Positions 53,885-62,590 of a stretch of 64,000 bases of DNA are shown in pieces; position 1 is the first letter of the stretch; each line of letters begins with the position of its first letter. The stretch covers positions 1 to 64,000 of the forward strand of contig UCGV01000005.1 of assembly GCA_900471925.1 (NCBI GenBank), in the 5' to 3' direction. The position numbers and the translations under genes are program-made. The notes under the pieces were generated by a model. That model did no database searches, had not been told where the DNA came from, and saw only the letters and a program-made list of their open reading frames with translations. Origin of the DNA: Hyphomicrobiales bacterium (lineage in GTDB: Bacteria > Pseudomonadota > Alphaproteobacteria > Rhizobiales > Rhizobiaceae).

Positions 53885-53914
53885 TTGACATCGCGGTTTT
53901 TTGGCTCCTATAGT
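53885..53914 (+). promoter_or_regulatory. Sigma70-type promoter of the sugar importer operon
   Basis: TTGACA (53885-53890) and TATAGT (53909-53914) are separated by 18 bases. The transcription start would be near 53921, about 84 bases before the first gene, just in front of the inverted repeat listed next. Confidence 0.6.
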
Positions 53915-53924
53915 TGGTCCGTTA

Positions 53925-53942
53925 TGAACTATATGCTGTTCA
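53925..53942 (+). promoter_or_regulatory. Candidate IclR operator at the sugar importer promoter
   Basis: TGAACTATATGCTGTTCA has TGAAC/GTTCA arms eight bases apart; with flanking bases the arms extend to TATGAAC/GTTCATA. It lies immediately after the predicted start of transcription, where a bound repressor would block. A matching 18-base element lies beside the iclR gene. Confidence 0.55.
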
Positions 53943-54004
53943 TATAAGAACAGATCTTCGGCGAACTGGAGGAGCGGGACGCTGTCGATCTTGGGAGGAG
54001 GCTC

Positions 54005-54880
54005 ATGGGAATCCGATGGAGCCGCGTTACCCCGCATCTGGCCGTTGCGCCTGCTGCGCTGCTGACGCTCGTCTTTTTCATTGGGGCGATAGGCTGGACC
54101 GTCTATCTCTCGTTTACGGCATCGAGACGCTTTCCCGACTACGAACTGGTCGGCTGGAAGCAATATTGGCGGCTGTTTCACGATCCGTCATGGACCTTGT
54201 CGCTGCAGAATCTCGTCATCTTTGCCATCGGCAGTCTGCTGTCGATCGTGATGGGCTTCATTCTCGCGGCCTTGATCGACAAGGAAGTGCATGGAGAAGG
54301 CATCTTCCGCACGGTCTTTCTCTACCCGCTCGCCGTTTCGCTGATTGTCACTGGACTTGTCTGGCGCTGGCTCTTCAATCCGGGCCTCGGCATTGAAAAC
54401 GTTCTTCACTCGATGGGGTGGGAGAGCGCTTCCTTCAACTGGCTCGCGAGCCAGGACACAGTGATGTTCGGGGTCATTCTTGCGGCCGTCTGGCAATCGA
54501 CCGGCTTCTTCATGGCGCTCATGCTCGCTGGCTTGAAGTCGATCAATACGGAGATCTGGCAGGCTGCGCGCCTTGATGGCGTGCCCTTCTGGCGGCTCTA
54601 TATCGAAGTCATCATTCCCATGATGAAGCTCACTTTCCTCACCTGTATCATCCTGCTCTGCATCGGCGTGGTGAAGGCCTACGACATCATCGTGGCCATG
54701 ACCAATGGCGGGCCGGGTGGTGCATCGGTCATGCCGGCCTATTTCGTCATTGACGCTTATTGGCAGAAGCAGAATCTCGGCTTCGCCTCGGCGGGCGCCA
54801 CCGTCATGCTGCTGACGACGCTCGTTCTTTTTCTGCCGCTGGTCATCCTTACCGCCATCCGGCAAAGGAGGGACGCATGA
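54005..54880 (+). CDS. Sugar ABC transporter permease (MalF/UgpA type)
   Basis: The 291-residue protein has six membrane helices. The BPD-type EAA loop reads EIWQAARLDGVPFWRLYIEV-IIP, and FRTVFLYPLAVSLIVTGLVW is typical of sugar importer permeases. GGGAGGAGG precedes the ATG. It is the first gene of a four-gene importer operon and overlaps the next gene by four bases. Confidence 0.92.
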   Translation: MGIRWSRVTPHLAVAPAALLTLVFFIGAIGWTVYLSFTASRRFPDYELVGWKQYWRLFHDPSWTLSLQNLVIFAIGSLLSIVMGFILAALIDKEVHGEGIFRTVFLYPLAVSLIVTGLVWRWLFNPGLGIENVLHSMGWESASFNWLASQDTVMFGVILAAVWQSTGFFMALMLAGLKSINTEIWQAARLDGVPFWRLYIEVIIPMMKLTFLTCIILLCIGVVKAYDIIVAMTNGGPGGASVMPAYFVIDAYWQKQNLGFASAGATVMLLTTLVLFLPLVILTAIRQRRDA

Positions 54881-55785
54881 CGGCGATATCAGCCGAATCT
54901 CAATCCGGGCGCGTGACGAAAGCACGTCGACGCCCGCTGATCCGGCCAAGCCGGGTGGTCATCTTCGTCTTTCTGCTGATGGCCGCTGCCTTCTTTGCTG
55001 TGCCACTCTATGTCATCGTCGTCACGTCATTCAAGACGATGGATCAGATCCGCGAGGGGCAGATTTTCTCCCTGCCCTCGCCCTGGACGGTCGATGCCTG
55101 GTCCTATGCCTGGGCGCAAGCCTGTTCCGGTATGAACTGCAACGGCGTGCGCGTGGGCTTCGTGAATTCGCTCTATATTCTCGCGCCCAGTCTCGTTCTG
55201 ACGATCTCGCTATCGATCATCACCGGCTACGGGCTGGCGCTCTGGAATGTCAAATGGGCGAACGGCTTCCTGTTCGTGCTTTTCATATGCGCCTTCGTAC
55301 CGTTCCAGATCATCATGTATCCGCTGATCAAGATCACCGGCTCACTGCATATCTACGGCACGACATTCGGCATCGCCGTCATTCACAGCGTCTTGTCGAT
55401 GCCCTTCCTGACATTGATCTTCCGAAACTATTTCAAGGGAATGCCGCCGCAGATCATCGCCGCGGCGATGATCGATTCCGGCTCCTTCTGGCGGATCTTC
55501 TTCGAAATCGTCCTGCCCATGTCGGGCAATATCATGATCGTCGTGCTGATCCTGATGATCACGGGTATCTGGAACGACTTCCTGGTCGGCTTGACCTTCG
55601 GGGCTCAGGACACGCAGCCGATGACGGTTGTGCTCAACAACATCACAGTGACGACGACGGGCGCCAAGAACTATGCGGTCGACATGGCCTCGGCGCTGCT
55701 GACCGCGCTGCCGCCGCTCGTCATCTACTTCGTTCTCGGCAGGTTCTTCGTGCAGGGCATCACTGCCGGCGCCATCAAGGGATAG
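54877..55785 (+). CDS. Sugar ABC transporter permease (MalG/UgpE type)
   Basis: The 302-residue protein has a polar N-terminal 20 residues, then helix VVIFVFLLMAAAFFAVPLYV and five further helices. The EAA loop reads IIAAAMIDSGSFWRIFFEIV. It ends FVQGITAGAIKG, the same tail seen in the permease fragment upstream. The ATG overlaps the previous stop (ATGA). Confidence 0.92.
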   Translation: MTAISAESQSGRVTKARRRPLIRPSRVVIFVFLLMAAAFFAVPLYVIVVTSFKTMDQIREGQIFSLPSPWTVDAWSYAWAQACSGMNCNGVRVGFVNSLYILAPSLVLTISLSIITGYGLALWNVKWANGFLFVLFICAFVPFQIIMYPLIKITGSLHIYGTTFGIAVIHSVLSMPFLTLIFRNYFKGMPPQIIAAAMIDSGSFWRIFFEIVLPMSGNIMIVVLILMITGIWNDFLVGLTFGAQDTQPMTVVLNNITVTTTGAKNYAVDMASALLTALPPLVIYFVLGRFFVQGITAGAIKG

Positions 55786-55789
55786 AAGC

Positions 55790-56893
55790 ATGCCTTCAAT
55801 CGCATTTAATAACATCGTCAAGAAGTTCGGCGCTCTGACGGTCATCGAGAACCTGAACCTCAGCATTGGCGACGGAGAGTTTCTGGTGCTGCTCGGGCCG
55901 TCGGGCTGCGGCAAGACAACACTTCTCAATCTTCTGGCAGGCTTGCTTGAGATCGACGACGGGGAAATCCTCATCGACAAGCGCGATGTCAGCTACCTCG
56001 ATCCCAAGGACCGCGGCCTTGCCATGGTCTTCCAATCCTATGCGCTCTATCCCACCAAGACAGTGCGCGGGAACATGAATTTCGGACTGACGTCGCGCGG
56101 CATTTCGCGGGAAGAAGCGGACAAGCGGATCGCCTGGGCGGCCAAGCTCCTGCAGATCGAACACCTGCTGGATCGCAAGCCCTCCCAGCTCTCCGGCGGA
56201 CAGCGTCAGCGTGTTGCCATCGGCCGGGCGCTGGTCAAGCAATATGGCGTCTGCCTGTTCGATGAACCGCTTTCGAACCTCGATGCCAAGCTGCGCAACG
56301 AGATGCGGATGGAGATCAAGAAACTCCACAACCAGCTCAGGAATACCGTCGTCTATGTGACCCATGACCAGGTCGAGGCCATGACGATGGCAACCAAGAT
56401 CGCCGTCATGAACAAAGGCGTCATACAACAATTCGGTACGCCCGATGAAATCTACAACGAGCCGGCCAATCTCTTCGTCGCCGATTTCGTTGGCTCTCCG
56501 GCCATGAACCTGCTCGATTGTGTCGTCAGACAAGAAGGCAGCGATCTTGTCGCCCTGGATGAGAAGGACGGCATCCGCATCAATCTCGGCGAATATAAAT
56601 GGAAGATCGGCGCCGGCGCCGGTAAGTCCGTCAAGATCGGGTTCCGTGCCGAAGAGCTCCTGATCGAGGAGCGGCTCGACGCGGGAAACACTGTTCGCTT
56701 CGACTGCCCGGTCGAATATTTCGAAAAATCCGGACCTGACGCGTTCGCTTTCCTGACCATGTCGGGAAAGAGCATCGCCGTGCGCATCGATGGGCGCGAT
56801 GCCAACCGCTATCGCGGCCTGCCGACTCTGCCCGTCTATCTGCCGCTGACCAAACTGAACGTCTTCGACGCACCGACGGGCCAGCGACTGTAA
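55790..56893 (+). CDS. Sugar ABC transporter ATPase (MalK/UgpC type)
   Basis: The 367-residue protein has Walker A LLGPSGCGKTTLLN, Q-loop VFQSYALYPTKTV, signature LSGGQRQRVAIGRAL and Walker B CLFDEPLSNLDAKLR. The last 120 residues form the regulatory OB-type (TOBE) domain. The spacing and length are those of MalK-class ATPases. The gene begins five bases after the permease gene, so the transporter proteins are made together. Confidence 0.93.
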   Translation: MPSIAFNNIVKKFGALTVIENLNLSIGDGEFLVLLGPSGCGKTTLLNLLAGLLEIDDGEILIDKRDVSYLDPKDRGLAMVFQSYALYPTKTVRGNMNFGLTSRGISREEADKRIAWAAKLLQIEHLLDRKPSQLSGGQRQRVAIGRALVKQYGVCLFDEPLSNLDAKLRNEMRMEIKKLHNQLRNTVVYVTHDQVEAMTMATKIAVMNKGVIQQFGTPDEIYNEPANLFVADFVGSPAMNLLDCVVRQEGSDLVALDEKDGIRINLGEYKWKIGAGAGKSVKIGFRAEELLIEERLDAGNTVRFDCPVEYFEKSGPDAFAFLTMSGKSIAVRIDGRDANRYRGLPTLPVYLPLTKLNVFDAPTGQRL

Positions 56894-56919
56894 CCAGATC
56901 AAAAAGGGAGGAATGTTGC

Positions 56920-58167
56920 ATGACGAAATGGAAATCGCTGAAGAGACTATCGCTCCTGCTCGCCGCGACCACGCTTGCCGCCAACGCCTGGGCAGATGAG
57001 GTCGTCGTCTATCACACCTGGTCAAAGCCATCGGAGATCGCAGCACTCAGCGTTCTCCGCGATGCTTGGGCCAAGGACGGCCACCAGTGGAAGGACCTGT
57101 CCATCGCCCACGATTCCGGCGCCAATGTCAGCCTGATGAACATGATCACCGGCGGCAATCCGCCCGCGATCTTCATGAATTCCGATCCCGGCATCTATCG
57201 GGATCTGAACAAGCAAGGTCTCGGCGTGCCGCTCACCAAGCTGTTCGACAGTATCGGCGCCACGAAAAACTTCCCGCCTTCGGTTCTGAAAAACATCACC
57301 GTCGATGGCGAGATCATGAAGGCGCCGGCAACGGTGCATATCGACGGCATGATCTATTACAACAAGCATGTCGCCGAAGCCGCCGGCGTCGATCCGAAGT
57401 CCTGGAAGTCGCTCGACGACCTCTTCGCGGCCTTCGACAAGGTCAAGGCTGCCGGTTATATCCCTATCGCCCAGGGCGGCGACCAGTTCCAGAAAGCCTA
57501 TCTGCTACAGGCGCTGATCGCCTCGGAAGAAGGCCCTGCTATCTACGATCGTTTCTACGGTGAAAAGCCTGATCGCACCGTGATCGATACGCCGGAAATG
57601 CGGGCGGCGCTGAAACGCTTCCGCCAGATCGCCGACCACACGGATCCGGGCTCGCCCAACCGCCAGTGGAACGACACGACCAATCTGGTGATCACCGGAA
57701 AGGCCTTGTTGCAAATCCACGGCGACTGGATGAAGGGCGAGTTCGTGGCGGCGCAGAAGAAGCTCGGCGAAGACTTTGATTGCATCAATATTCCGGGAAC
57801 CAAGGCTGTCGTCGTCACGGTCGATTCCTGGGGCTTCCTCAACACCAACAATGCCGACACGGCAAAAGCCCAGGAGGATTTCGCCAAGCTCGACGTCGAT
57901 CCGAAGCTCAATGCCGAGTTCGTGTTGAAGAAGGGCGCAAGCCCTGTTCGTACCGACGCCGATACGACGAACCTCGATGCCTGCAACAAGCTCGTCCTCG
58001 AAACACTGAAGGATCCGACCAAGCAGGTATCCAACCCGTTCAATACGGCCGACGCCGATTGGTATCGCACCATCTGGCAGGAAGCCGACAAATATTGGAG
58101 CGATCCGAAGCGGACGGATGACGAGTTCGTGCAGGCGATGCAGGACGCCTACGACCAGATCTTCTGA
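56920..58167 (+). CDS. Sugar ABC transporter periplasmic binding protein (family 1)
   Basis: The 415-residue protein has a Sec signal (LSLLLAATTLAANAWAD) and a MalE/UgpB-type fold. VVVYHTWSKPSEIAALSVLR, IFMNSDPGIYRDLNKQG, TVHIDGMIYYNKHVAEAAGV and LLQIHGDWMKGEF are standard landmarks. The ligand is probably a mono- or oligosaccharide. It is the last gene of the operon, followed by a strong terminator. GGGAGGA precedes the ATG. Confidence 0.92.
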   Translation: MTKWKSLKRLSLLLAATTLAANAWADEVVVYHTWSKPSEIAALSVLRDAWAKDGHQWKDLSIAHDSGANVSLMNMITGGNPPAIFMNSDPGIYRDLNKQGLGVPLTKLFDSIGATKNFPPSVLKNITVDGEIMKAPATVHIDGMIYYNKHVAEAAGVDPKSWKSLDDLFAAFDKVKAAGYIPIAQGGDQFQKAYLLQALIASEEGPAIYDRFYGEKPDRTVIDTPEMRAALKRFRQIADHTDPGSPNRQWNDTTNLVITGKALLQIHGDWMKGEFVAAQKKLGEDFDCINIPGTKAVVVTVDSWGFLNTNNADTAKAQEDFAKLDVDPKLNAEFVLKKGASPVRTDADTTNLDACNKLVLETLKDPTKQVSNPFNTADADWYRTIWQEADKYWSDPKRTDDEFVQAMQDAYDQIF

Positions 58168-58175
58168 TCTACAAC

Positions 58176-58209
58176 GAAGGAACCCGGCAGATGACCGCCG
58201 GGTTCCTTC
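58176..58209 (+). terminator. Rho-independent-like terminator of the sugar importer operon
   Basis: A perfect 13-base stem GAAGGAACCCGGC/GCCGGGTTCCTTC with an eight-base loop starts nine bases after the binding-protein stop. It also lies 34 bases past the end of the convergent VOC gene and could serve both directions. The following bases are only weakly T-rich. Confidence 0.75.
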
Positions 58210-58242
58210 AAGTTACTCGCTGCAATGCATATTACAGTCCGA

Positions 58243-58686
58243 TCAGACTGATTCAGAATGCAACCTCTTGATGGCCTGCAGCTGAATGCAATCCGGCGCC
58301 ATTTCCATGACCTCGATCTGCGTGCCGTCAGGATCCTCGATCCAGGCACCACGATTGCCATCGATGCCGATCGTGGTCGGCCTTGGCTTGCTTGGCTGAA
58401 TACCGACTTTTGCAAGCTCTTCGAACGTCTTGTCGATGTCTTCGACAGTGAGGCAGATATGGAAGATGCCAATCATATCAGGCGCGGTTTCCGGCCGCTT
58501 TACGCCCTTCGGGAAAAGCTCGAGATACTGATCGTCGTTGATGCGCAGATAGACGATCCACGCCTCGCCCTGGTCGTTGAGCAGACGCGTCATCTCGCGA
58601 AAGCCGAGCTTATGGTAAAAAGCCAGCGACTTGTCGAGGTCGTTGACGCGCAATGCGATGTGACCGAGATGCTTGAAAAGATCCAT
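58243..58686 (-). CDS. VOC (glyoxalase/dioxygenase-fold) protein, copy 1
   Basis: The 147-residue protein has two beta-alpha-beta-beta-beta modules. LGHIALRVNDLDKSLAFYHK starts the first, IYLRINDDQYLELFP-type strands carry a Glu ligand, GIFHICLTVEDIDKTFEELA starts the second, and ARGAWIEDPDGTQIEVME-like sequence ends it. The H/E/H/E metal-ligand layout is retained. It lies three bases downstream of a related paralogue. Substrate is unknown; an epimerase or lyase role on sugar-derived compounds is possible given the operon context. Confidence 0.82.
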   Translation of the reverse strand: MDLFKHLGHIALRVNDLDKSLAFYHKLGFREMTRLLNDQGEAWIVYLRINDDQYLELFPKGVKRPETAPDMIGIFHICLTVEDIDKTFEELAKVGIQPSKPRPTTIGIDGNRGAWIEDPDGTQIEVMEMAPDCIQLQAIKRLHSESV

Positions 58687-58689
58687 GGC

Positions 58690-59124
58690 TCAGCCCCTTG
58701 CATTGATGCGGCGAACGGCGGCCGTCTGCATGGCGTCGGCGCCAAGCTGCATCAGTTCGATCCGGTTGCCTTCGGGATCTGCGATCCAGGCCTGATAATT
58801 GTTGTCGACGCCGAGCTTCTTTTCGGTCGTCAGAACAACACCGCGGCTGGTGATGTCGGCTATCGCCTCATCGATGTTCTCCACCTCGAGGCAGAGATGG
58901 TTGTAGCCGACATTGGCAAAGGGCGGCGCGCTGTCGCCGACACCTTCCGGAAACAGTTCGATGAACTGCGTGTCGGTGATCCTGAGATAGACGATCCACA
59001 GGCGGCCATCACGCTCCAGGCGGAACATTTCGTCGAAGCCCAGCTTGTTGACATAGAAGTCGAGCGAGCTGTCGATGTTCTTCACACTGACGGCCACGTG
59101 TCCGATCGATTTCACACTCTTCAT
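58690..59124 (-). CDS. VOC (glyoxalase/dioxygenase-fold) protein, copy 2
   Basis: The 144-residue protein parallels the adjacent copy: SIGHVAVSVKNIDSSLDFYV, LWIVYLRITDTQFIELFPEG, YNHLCLEVENIDEAIADITS and AWIADPEGNRIELMQLG. Tandem position and matching spacing of motifs show duplication. GGAGGAGG precedes the ATG. The gene reads away from iclR, with the candidate operator between them, so the pair is probably under IclR control. Confidence 0.82.
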   Translation of the reverse strand: MKSVKSIGHVAVSVKNIDSSLDFYVNKLGFDEMFRLERDGRLWIVYLRITDTQFIELFPEGVGDSAPPFANVGYNHLCLEVENIDEAIADITSRGVVLTTEKKLGVDNNYQAWIADPEGNRIELMQLGADAMQTAAVRRINARG

Positions 59125-59245
59125 TGCATCCTCCTCCGTATTTCCGTTTCACCGCGCGTGCTGGCGCAGCTGCTCGCCGAACTTCCCGATCCGGCATCCT
59201 TAGGGAGCGCTATGCCGAGGATAAATCGACATGGCGTTTCCTATT

Positions 59246-59263
59246 TGAACTGATATAAGTTCA
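59246..59263. promoter_or_regulatory. Candidate IclR operator between the VOC and iclR genes
   Basis: TGAACTGATATAAGTTCA is a perfect six-base inverted repeat (TGAACT/AGTTCA) with the same TGAAC-N8-GTTCA layout as the element at the sugar importer promoter. It lies in the divergent space between the VOC operon and the iclR gene. Confidence 0.55.
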
Positions 59264-59381
59264 GGTAAGAATTTATCGGCATTCGTGTGCCGGAGTCAAT
59301 CGGAAGGAGCTGCGATTGCGTGAACTCCACGCATTGCTTATGGAAGGCTGAGCATCGCCTTGTTGGCATGGCAGGATTTCA

Positions 59382-60254
59382 ATGACTGACATTAGTGAAG
59401 ACGCCGCGCAGAAATATCGTATCCCCGTCATCGAGCAGATGGTGGAGGTCTTCGCGCTTCTGGAACGCACGCCGGAGGGCGCGACGATCCGCGACGTCGT
59501 CAAGGCGGTGAAGCTGTCACGCACTACCGTCTACCGTATGCTCAATACGCTGAGCGCCTACGATTTCGTGCATCGCTCGCCGGCGGGAAGCTATACGCTC
59601 GGCCGGCGCCTTCTGACCCTTGCGGCCCATGTTGCGCCGACCGTTGCGAGCTATGATCTGCTGGCGATCGCGCAGCCACATCTCAACAAGATCTCCGAGT
59701 TTCTGGGCGAAGGCAGCAAGCTGACGGTGCCGTCAGGTGACAATATCCTGGTCGTAGCTTCGGCACAGGGACACGGCCAATATGCGCTTTCGGCAACAGC
59801 CGGCCAGCGACTGCCGTTTCATGCAGGCGCAGCCGGCAAGATCCTGCTTGCCTTCTCGCTGCATGAGGATATCGAACGACGTCTGACCAAGCTGGAGCGC
59901 TACACCAATCAGACGATCACCGATCCCAAAAAGATGCTCGAAGAACTTGCGCTGATCCGCAGGCAAAATTGGGCGCGGGACATGGGAGAGCAGATGTCAG
60001 GCGTTCACGCAATCGCGGCCCCGGTAAGAGACTACCAGGACGCAGTGATTGCAGCCGTCAGCGTTCCTTTCGTCACCGGCGTGGACGAAAAACGCGTGGC
60101 CGATATCCGGCAGGCGGTAATTGCGGCTGCGCAATCGATTACCGCTGACATCAGATCCGCGACGCCCGAGATCCCGTCAGTCAATCCTGTCGCCGAGAAA
60201 CCCGTCCCCAAGAGTACAAGTCCAAAGACGATAGCAAAGTCCAAACAGCGATAG
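59382..60254 (+). CDS. IclR-family transcriptional regulator
   Basis: The 290-residue protein has an N-terminal winged helix (VFALLERTPEGATIRDVVKA followed by KLSRTTVYRMLNTLSAYDFV) and a C-terminal effector domain of the IclR type, with LPFHAGAAGKILLAF and AIAAPVRDYQDAVIAAVSVP. The final 40 residues are a basic Lys/Pro/Ser-rich tail, longer than usual. It probably represses the sugar importer and VOC operons through the shared inverted repeats. Confidence 0.88.
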   Translation: MTDISEDAAQKYRIPVIEQMVEVFALLERTPEGATIRDVVKAVKLSRTTVYRMLNTLSAYDFVHRSPAGSYTLGRRLLTLAAHVAPTVASYDLLAIAQPHLNKISEFLGEGSKLTVPSGDNILVVASAQGHGQYALSATAGQRLPFHAGAAGKILLAFSLHEDIERRLTKLERYTNQTITDPKKMLEELALIRRQNWARDMGEQMSGVHAIAAPVRDYQDAVIAAVSVPFVTGVDEKRVADIRQAVIAAAQSITADIRSATPEIPSVNPVAEKPVPKSTSPKTIAKSKQR

Positions 60255-60266
60255 GGTCGCCATCTT

Positions 60267-60316
60267 CCCGGAGACGGACGGTGCATTCGCGCATCGCCCG
60301 CCTGACCGTCCGGGAG
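60267..60316. terminator. Possible bidirectional hairpin between convergent genes
   Basis: TCCCGG-agac-GGACGGT pairs with ACCGTCC-GGGA, with a four-base bulge and a loop of about 22 bases. It lies in the 68 bases between the iclR stop and the dehydrogenase stop. The structure is imperfect, so the call is weak. Confidence 0.3.
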
Positions 60317-60322
60317 GGAGCC

Positions 60323-61447
60323 TTACGTGAATTTTCCCTCCGTCAGATGCCGAGGGATCGGGTCCGGGCGACCGCAGCTGCTGTGAATGGCAACCGGCCG
60401 TTTCGATTGAGCGGATCGTTCGAAAGCGGTCATGACCTCCAGGGCATGGAAGGCGAGTTCCGATGAGACACGATGCGGCCTGCCTGCGCGCAGCGAATCC
60501 ACCATCTCGGCAGCGCCCAATCCCCTAAGACCGAGATGGCCGGGAACACCTTCGACATAGGGATGATCGACCGCCACCTCTTCCCAGGCCTCGCCGCCTT
60601 CGGTGAAGACCTCGACCTTGCCGGTGAAATTGTTCGGGTCCGGCGTCACCATCGATCCCTTGGAGCCGTAGATCTCGATCTGATTGTGCTTGTGCCTGAT
60701 CACATCAAAGCTTGTGGCGATCGTCACCGTGGCGCCACTATGAAATTCCATGACACCGGTCAGATGCGTCGGCGTCAGCACCTTGATCGTTTCGCCGAAA
60801 CGCGGCTCCGTCTTCACTGTGCGCTCTATCCGCGTGACTTTGGCCGCACCGAAGACTTCACGGACCGGCCCGAGAAGGGCGATCAGGTTTGTGACGTAAT
60901 AAGGGCCGACATCCAGCATCGGCCCTCCCCCGCGGCCATAAAAGAAGGCCGGGTTGGGATGCCAGTGCTCGTGGCCGGGAAGAAGCAGCATGGCCGTCGC
61001 TGCAATTGCAGATCCAATCCGGCCCTCGTCATAAAGACGCCGCGTCAACTGATGGCCGCCGCCCAGAAACGTATCGGGTGCGCAGCCGAGCCTGAGATCG
61101 CCGGCACGCGCCAGCGCCATCAATTCTTCCGCCTCCTGCATGGAAACGCCGAGCGGCTTTTCGGAATAGACATGCTTGCCGGCGAGCAGCGCCTTCTTGC
61201 TGATCGCATAGTGGGCGGTCGGCGTCGTGAGATTGATGACAAGGCCGATCTCGGGATCTCCAAGCATGGTATCGAGTGACACGGCCTGCACGCCGAATTG
61301 TGCAGCAAGTTTGCGCGCCGGCTCCTCATAGATGTCGTAGATCGACTTCACGCGAATGAAGTCGAACATATGAAGCGTCGCGACATAGGTGGCACTGATA
61401 TTGCCTGCGCCGACGAGGCCGACTTTCATGGGACTGCTTCCGCTCAT
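60323..61447 (-). CDS. Gfo/Idh/MocA-family oxidoreductase
   Basis: The 374-residue protein has an N-terminal Rossmann fold with KVGLVGAGNISATYVATL and the EKP motif in HVYSEKPLGVSMQEAEEL. The C-terminal domain carries the GGGPMLDVGPYYVTNLIALL signature with the conserved Asp and Tyr/His region. Such enzymes oxidise sugars, inositols or their acids with NAD(P). It lies nine bases after the isomerase gene and is co-transcribed. GAGGAGAAAGA precedes the ATG. Confidence 0.88.
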   Translation of the reverse strand: MSGSSPMKVGLVGAGNISATYVATLHMFDFIRVKSIYDIYEEPARKLAAQFGVQAVSLDTMLGDPEIGLVINLTTPTAHYAISKKALLAGKHVYSEKPLGVSMQEAEELMALARAGDLRLGCAPDTFLGGGHQLTRRLYDEGRIGSAIAATAMLLLPGHEHWHPNPAFFYGRGGGPMLDVGPYYVTNLIALLGPVREVFGAAKVTRIERTVKTEPRFGETIKVLTPTHLTGVMEFHSGATVTIATSFDVIRHKHNQIEIYGSKGSMVTPDPNNFTGKVEVFTEGGEAWEEVAVDHPYVEGVPGHLGLRGLGAAEMVDSLRAGRPHRVSSELAFHALEVMTAFERSAQSKRPVAIHSSCGRPDPIPRHLTEGKFT

Positions 61448-61456
61448 TCTTTCTCC

Positions 61457-62386
61457 TCAGGCGATGGTGATGTCGAGTTCGGCGGCACATTCACGCAGAT
61501 AGCGGATGCCGCGCTTCATTTCGGAATCGAATTCCGGCGTAGCTTCCCGAAAATGCGTCCAGTGCGATGCGCCTGGCGCATCCTCCAGCTCGAGCGTGAT
61601 CGGCCCGGAATAGCCGATCGCTTTGAGAGCTGCGAAGATCGCCTTCCAGTCGATCTTACCGCGGCCAGGACGCCAATGAGCATTGGTATGCCCCTCATTG
61701 TCGGAGAAGTGCGTGTTATAGATCCGGTCTCTGAGCTGGAGCACAACGTAGTGCGGCATGTCTCCGGCCGGAAAGAGATGGCTGGGATCGAAATTGAGAC
61801 CAAGATTGGGAGCGCCGGTGCGCTCGATCAGCCGCAGCATGCCCTGCCCCGAGCTGACCCAGCGATAGGGATGCGGCTCGATGGCGACACGTAGTCCGGC
61901 ATCCGCAGCAATGGCACAGGCCGCCGCGAAACCTTCGACGACGACCTCATATTCCTCTGCCCAATCCCATTCGGGCTTCACCACCGCCGACCATTCCTGC
62001 GCTGTCGGCCGCTGCAGGATCGGCTTGATATCCGACTGGAAAGGATAGGGCGTCATGCTTGTCACGATCGGCGCGCCAATCCTTGCCGCGAGTTCGACGC
62101 CGCGCTTGTAAGCATCCAGATTCACGCGTGAAACCGGAGCGCCGTCTCCGCGTGAAAACGGCAGATTGTAAAAGAAGTTGGTCAGGGTCAACCCTTCACC
62201 GTCGGCGACAGACTTGAGTTCCCGGATCGTCTCGTTGGTGTAATAACCGAGCATGTCGACCGACCATGCCGTCAGCTCGAAGCCCTTGCAGCCTGTAGCC
62301 GCCAGTCGTCGCAGGGCAGCCGCATAGGGCGGGTTCCAGTTGAATGTCCAAATCGGTGAACCGAAAAAAAGTGCCTGGGCTCCCAT
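61457..62386 (-). CDS. Sugar phosphate isomerase/epimerase (TIM barrel)
   Basis: The 309-residue protein is an AP-endonuclease-2-type TIM barrel. Metal-site motifs occur as LRVAIEPHPYRWVSSGQGML (Glu), LGLNFDPSHLFPAG (Asp, His), DNEGHTNAHWRPGRGKIDWK (His, Arg, Gly-rich) and PITLELEDAP (Glu). It resembles isomerases that work with Gfo/Idh/MocA dehydrogenases in inositol or sugar catabolism. GGGAGGACAGC fixes the start. It is the first gene of a LacI-controlled two-gene operon. Confidence 0.86.
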   Translation of the reverse strand: MGAQALFFGSPIWTFNWNPPYAAALRRLAATGCKGFELTAWSVDMLGYYTNETIRELKSVADGEGLTLTNFFYNLPFSRGDGAPVSRVNLDAYKRGVELAARIGAPIVTSMTPYPFQSDIKPILQRPTAQEWSAVVKPEWDWAEEYEVVVEGFAAACAIAADAGLRVAIEPHPYRWVSSGQGMLRLIERTGAPNLGLNFDPSHLFPAGDMPHYVVLQLRDRIYNTHFSDNEGHTNAHWRPGRGKIDWKAIFAALKAIGYSGPITLELEDAPGASHWTHFREATPEFDSEMKRGIRYLRECAAELDITIA

Positions 62387-62452
62387 GCTGTCCTCCCATG
62401 GTCATCGCAGCATTCTTAACCTTCGGAGCGCTCCAATCCGCTCTAAAAGTCA

Positions 62453-62470
62453 ATTCGTAACGTTACGAAT
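62453..62470. promoter_or_regulatory. LacI-type operator, perfect 18-bp palindrome
   Basis: ATTCGTAACGTTACGAAT is perfectly symmetrical about a central CG, the hallmark of LacI/GalR sites. It lies 67 bases before the isomerase start. With the second copy 88 bases further up, a DNA loop is possible. Confidence 0.7.
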
Positions 62471-62540
62471 GAACTTCGAAATTGATGCTGTCAACGGCTA
62501 AAGTTCGCTGCTCATTGATGAGCTGTGCTCAAAAAGCCGA

Positions 62541-62558
62541 ATCCGCAACGTTACGAAT
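62541..62558. promoter_or_regulatory. LacI-type operator, second imperfect copy
   Basis: ATCCGCAACGTTACGAAT matches the first operator except at two positions in the left arm. The two centres are 88 bases apart, close to a whole number of helical turns. It lies between the lacI-type gene and the isomerase operon. Confidence 0.6.
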
Positions 62559-62590
62559 ATGTTGTTAGGCAGCGTGTTTTTGATGCCGAT

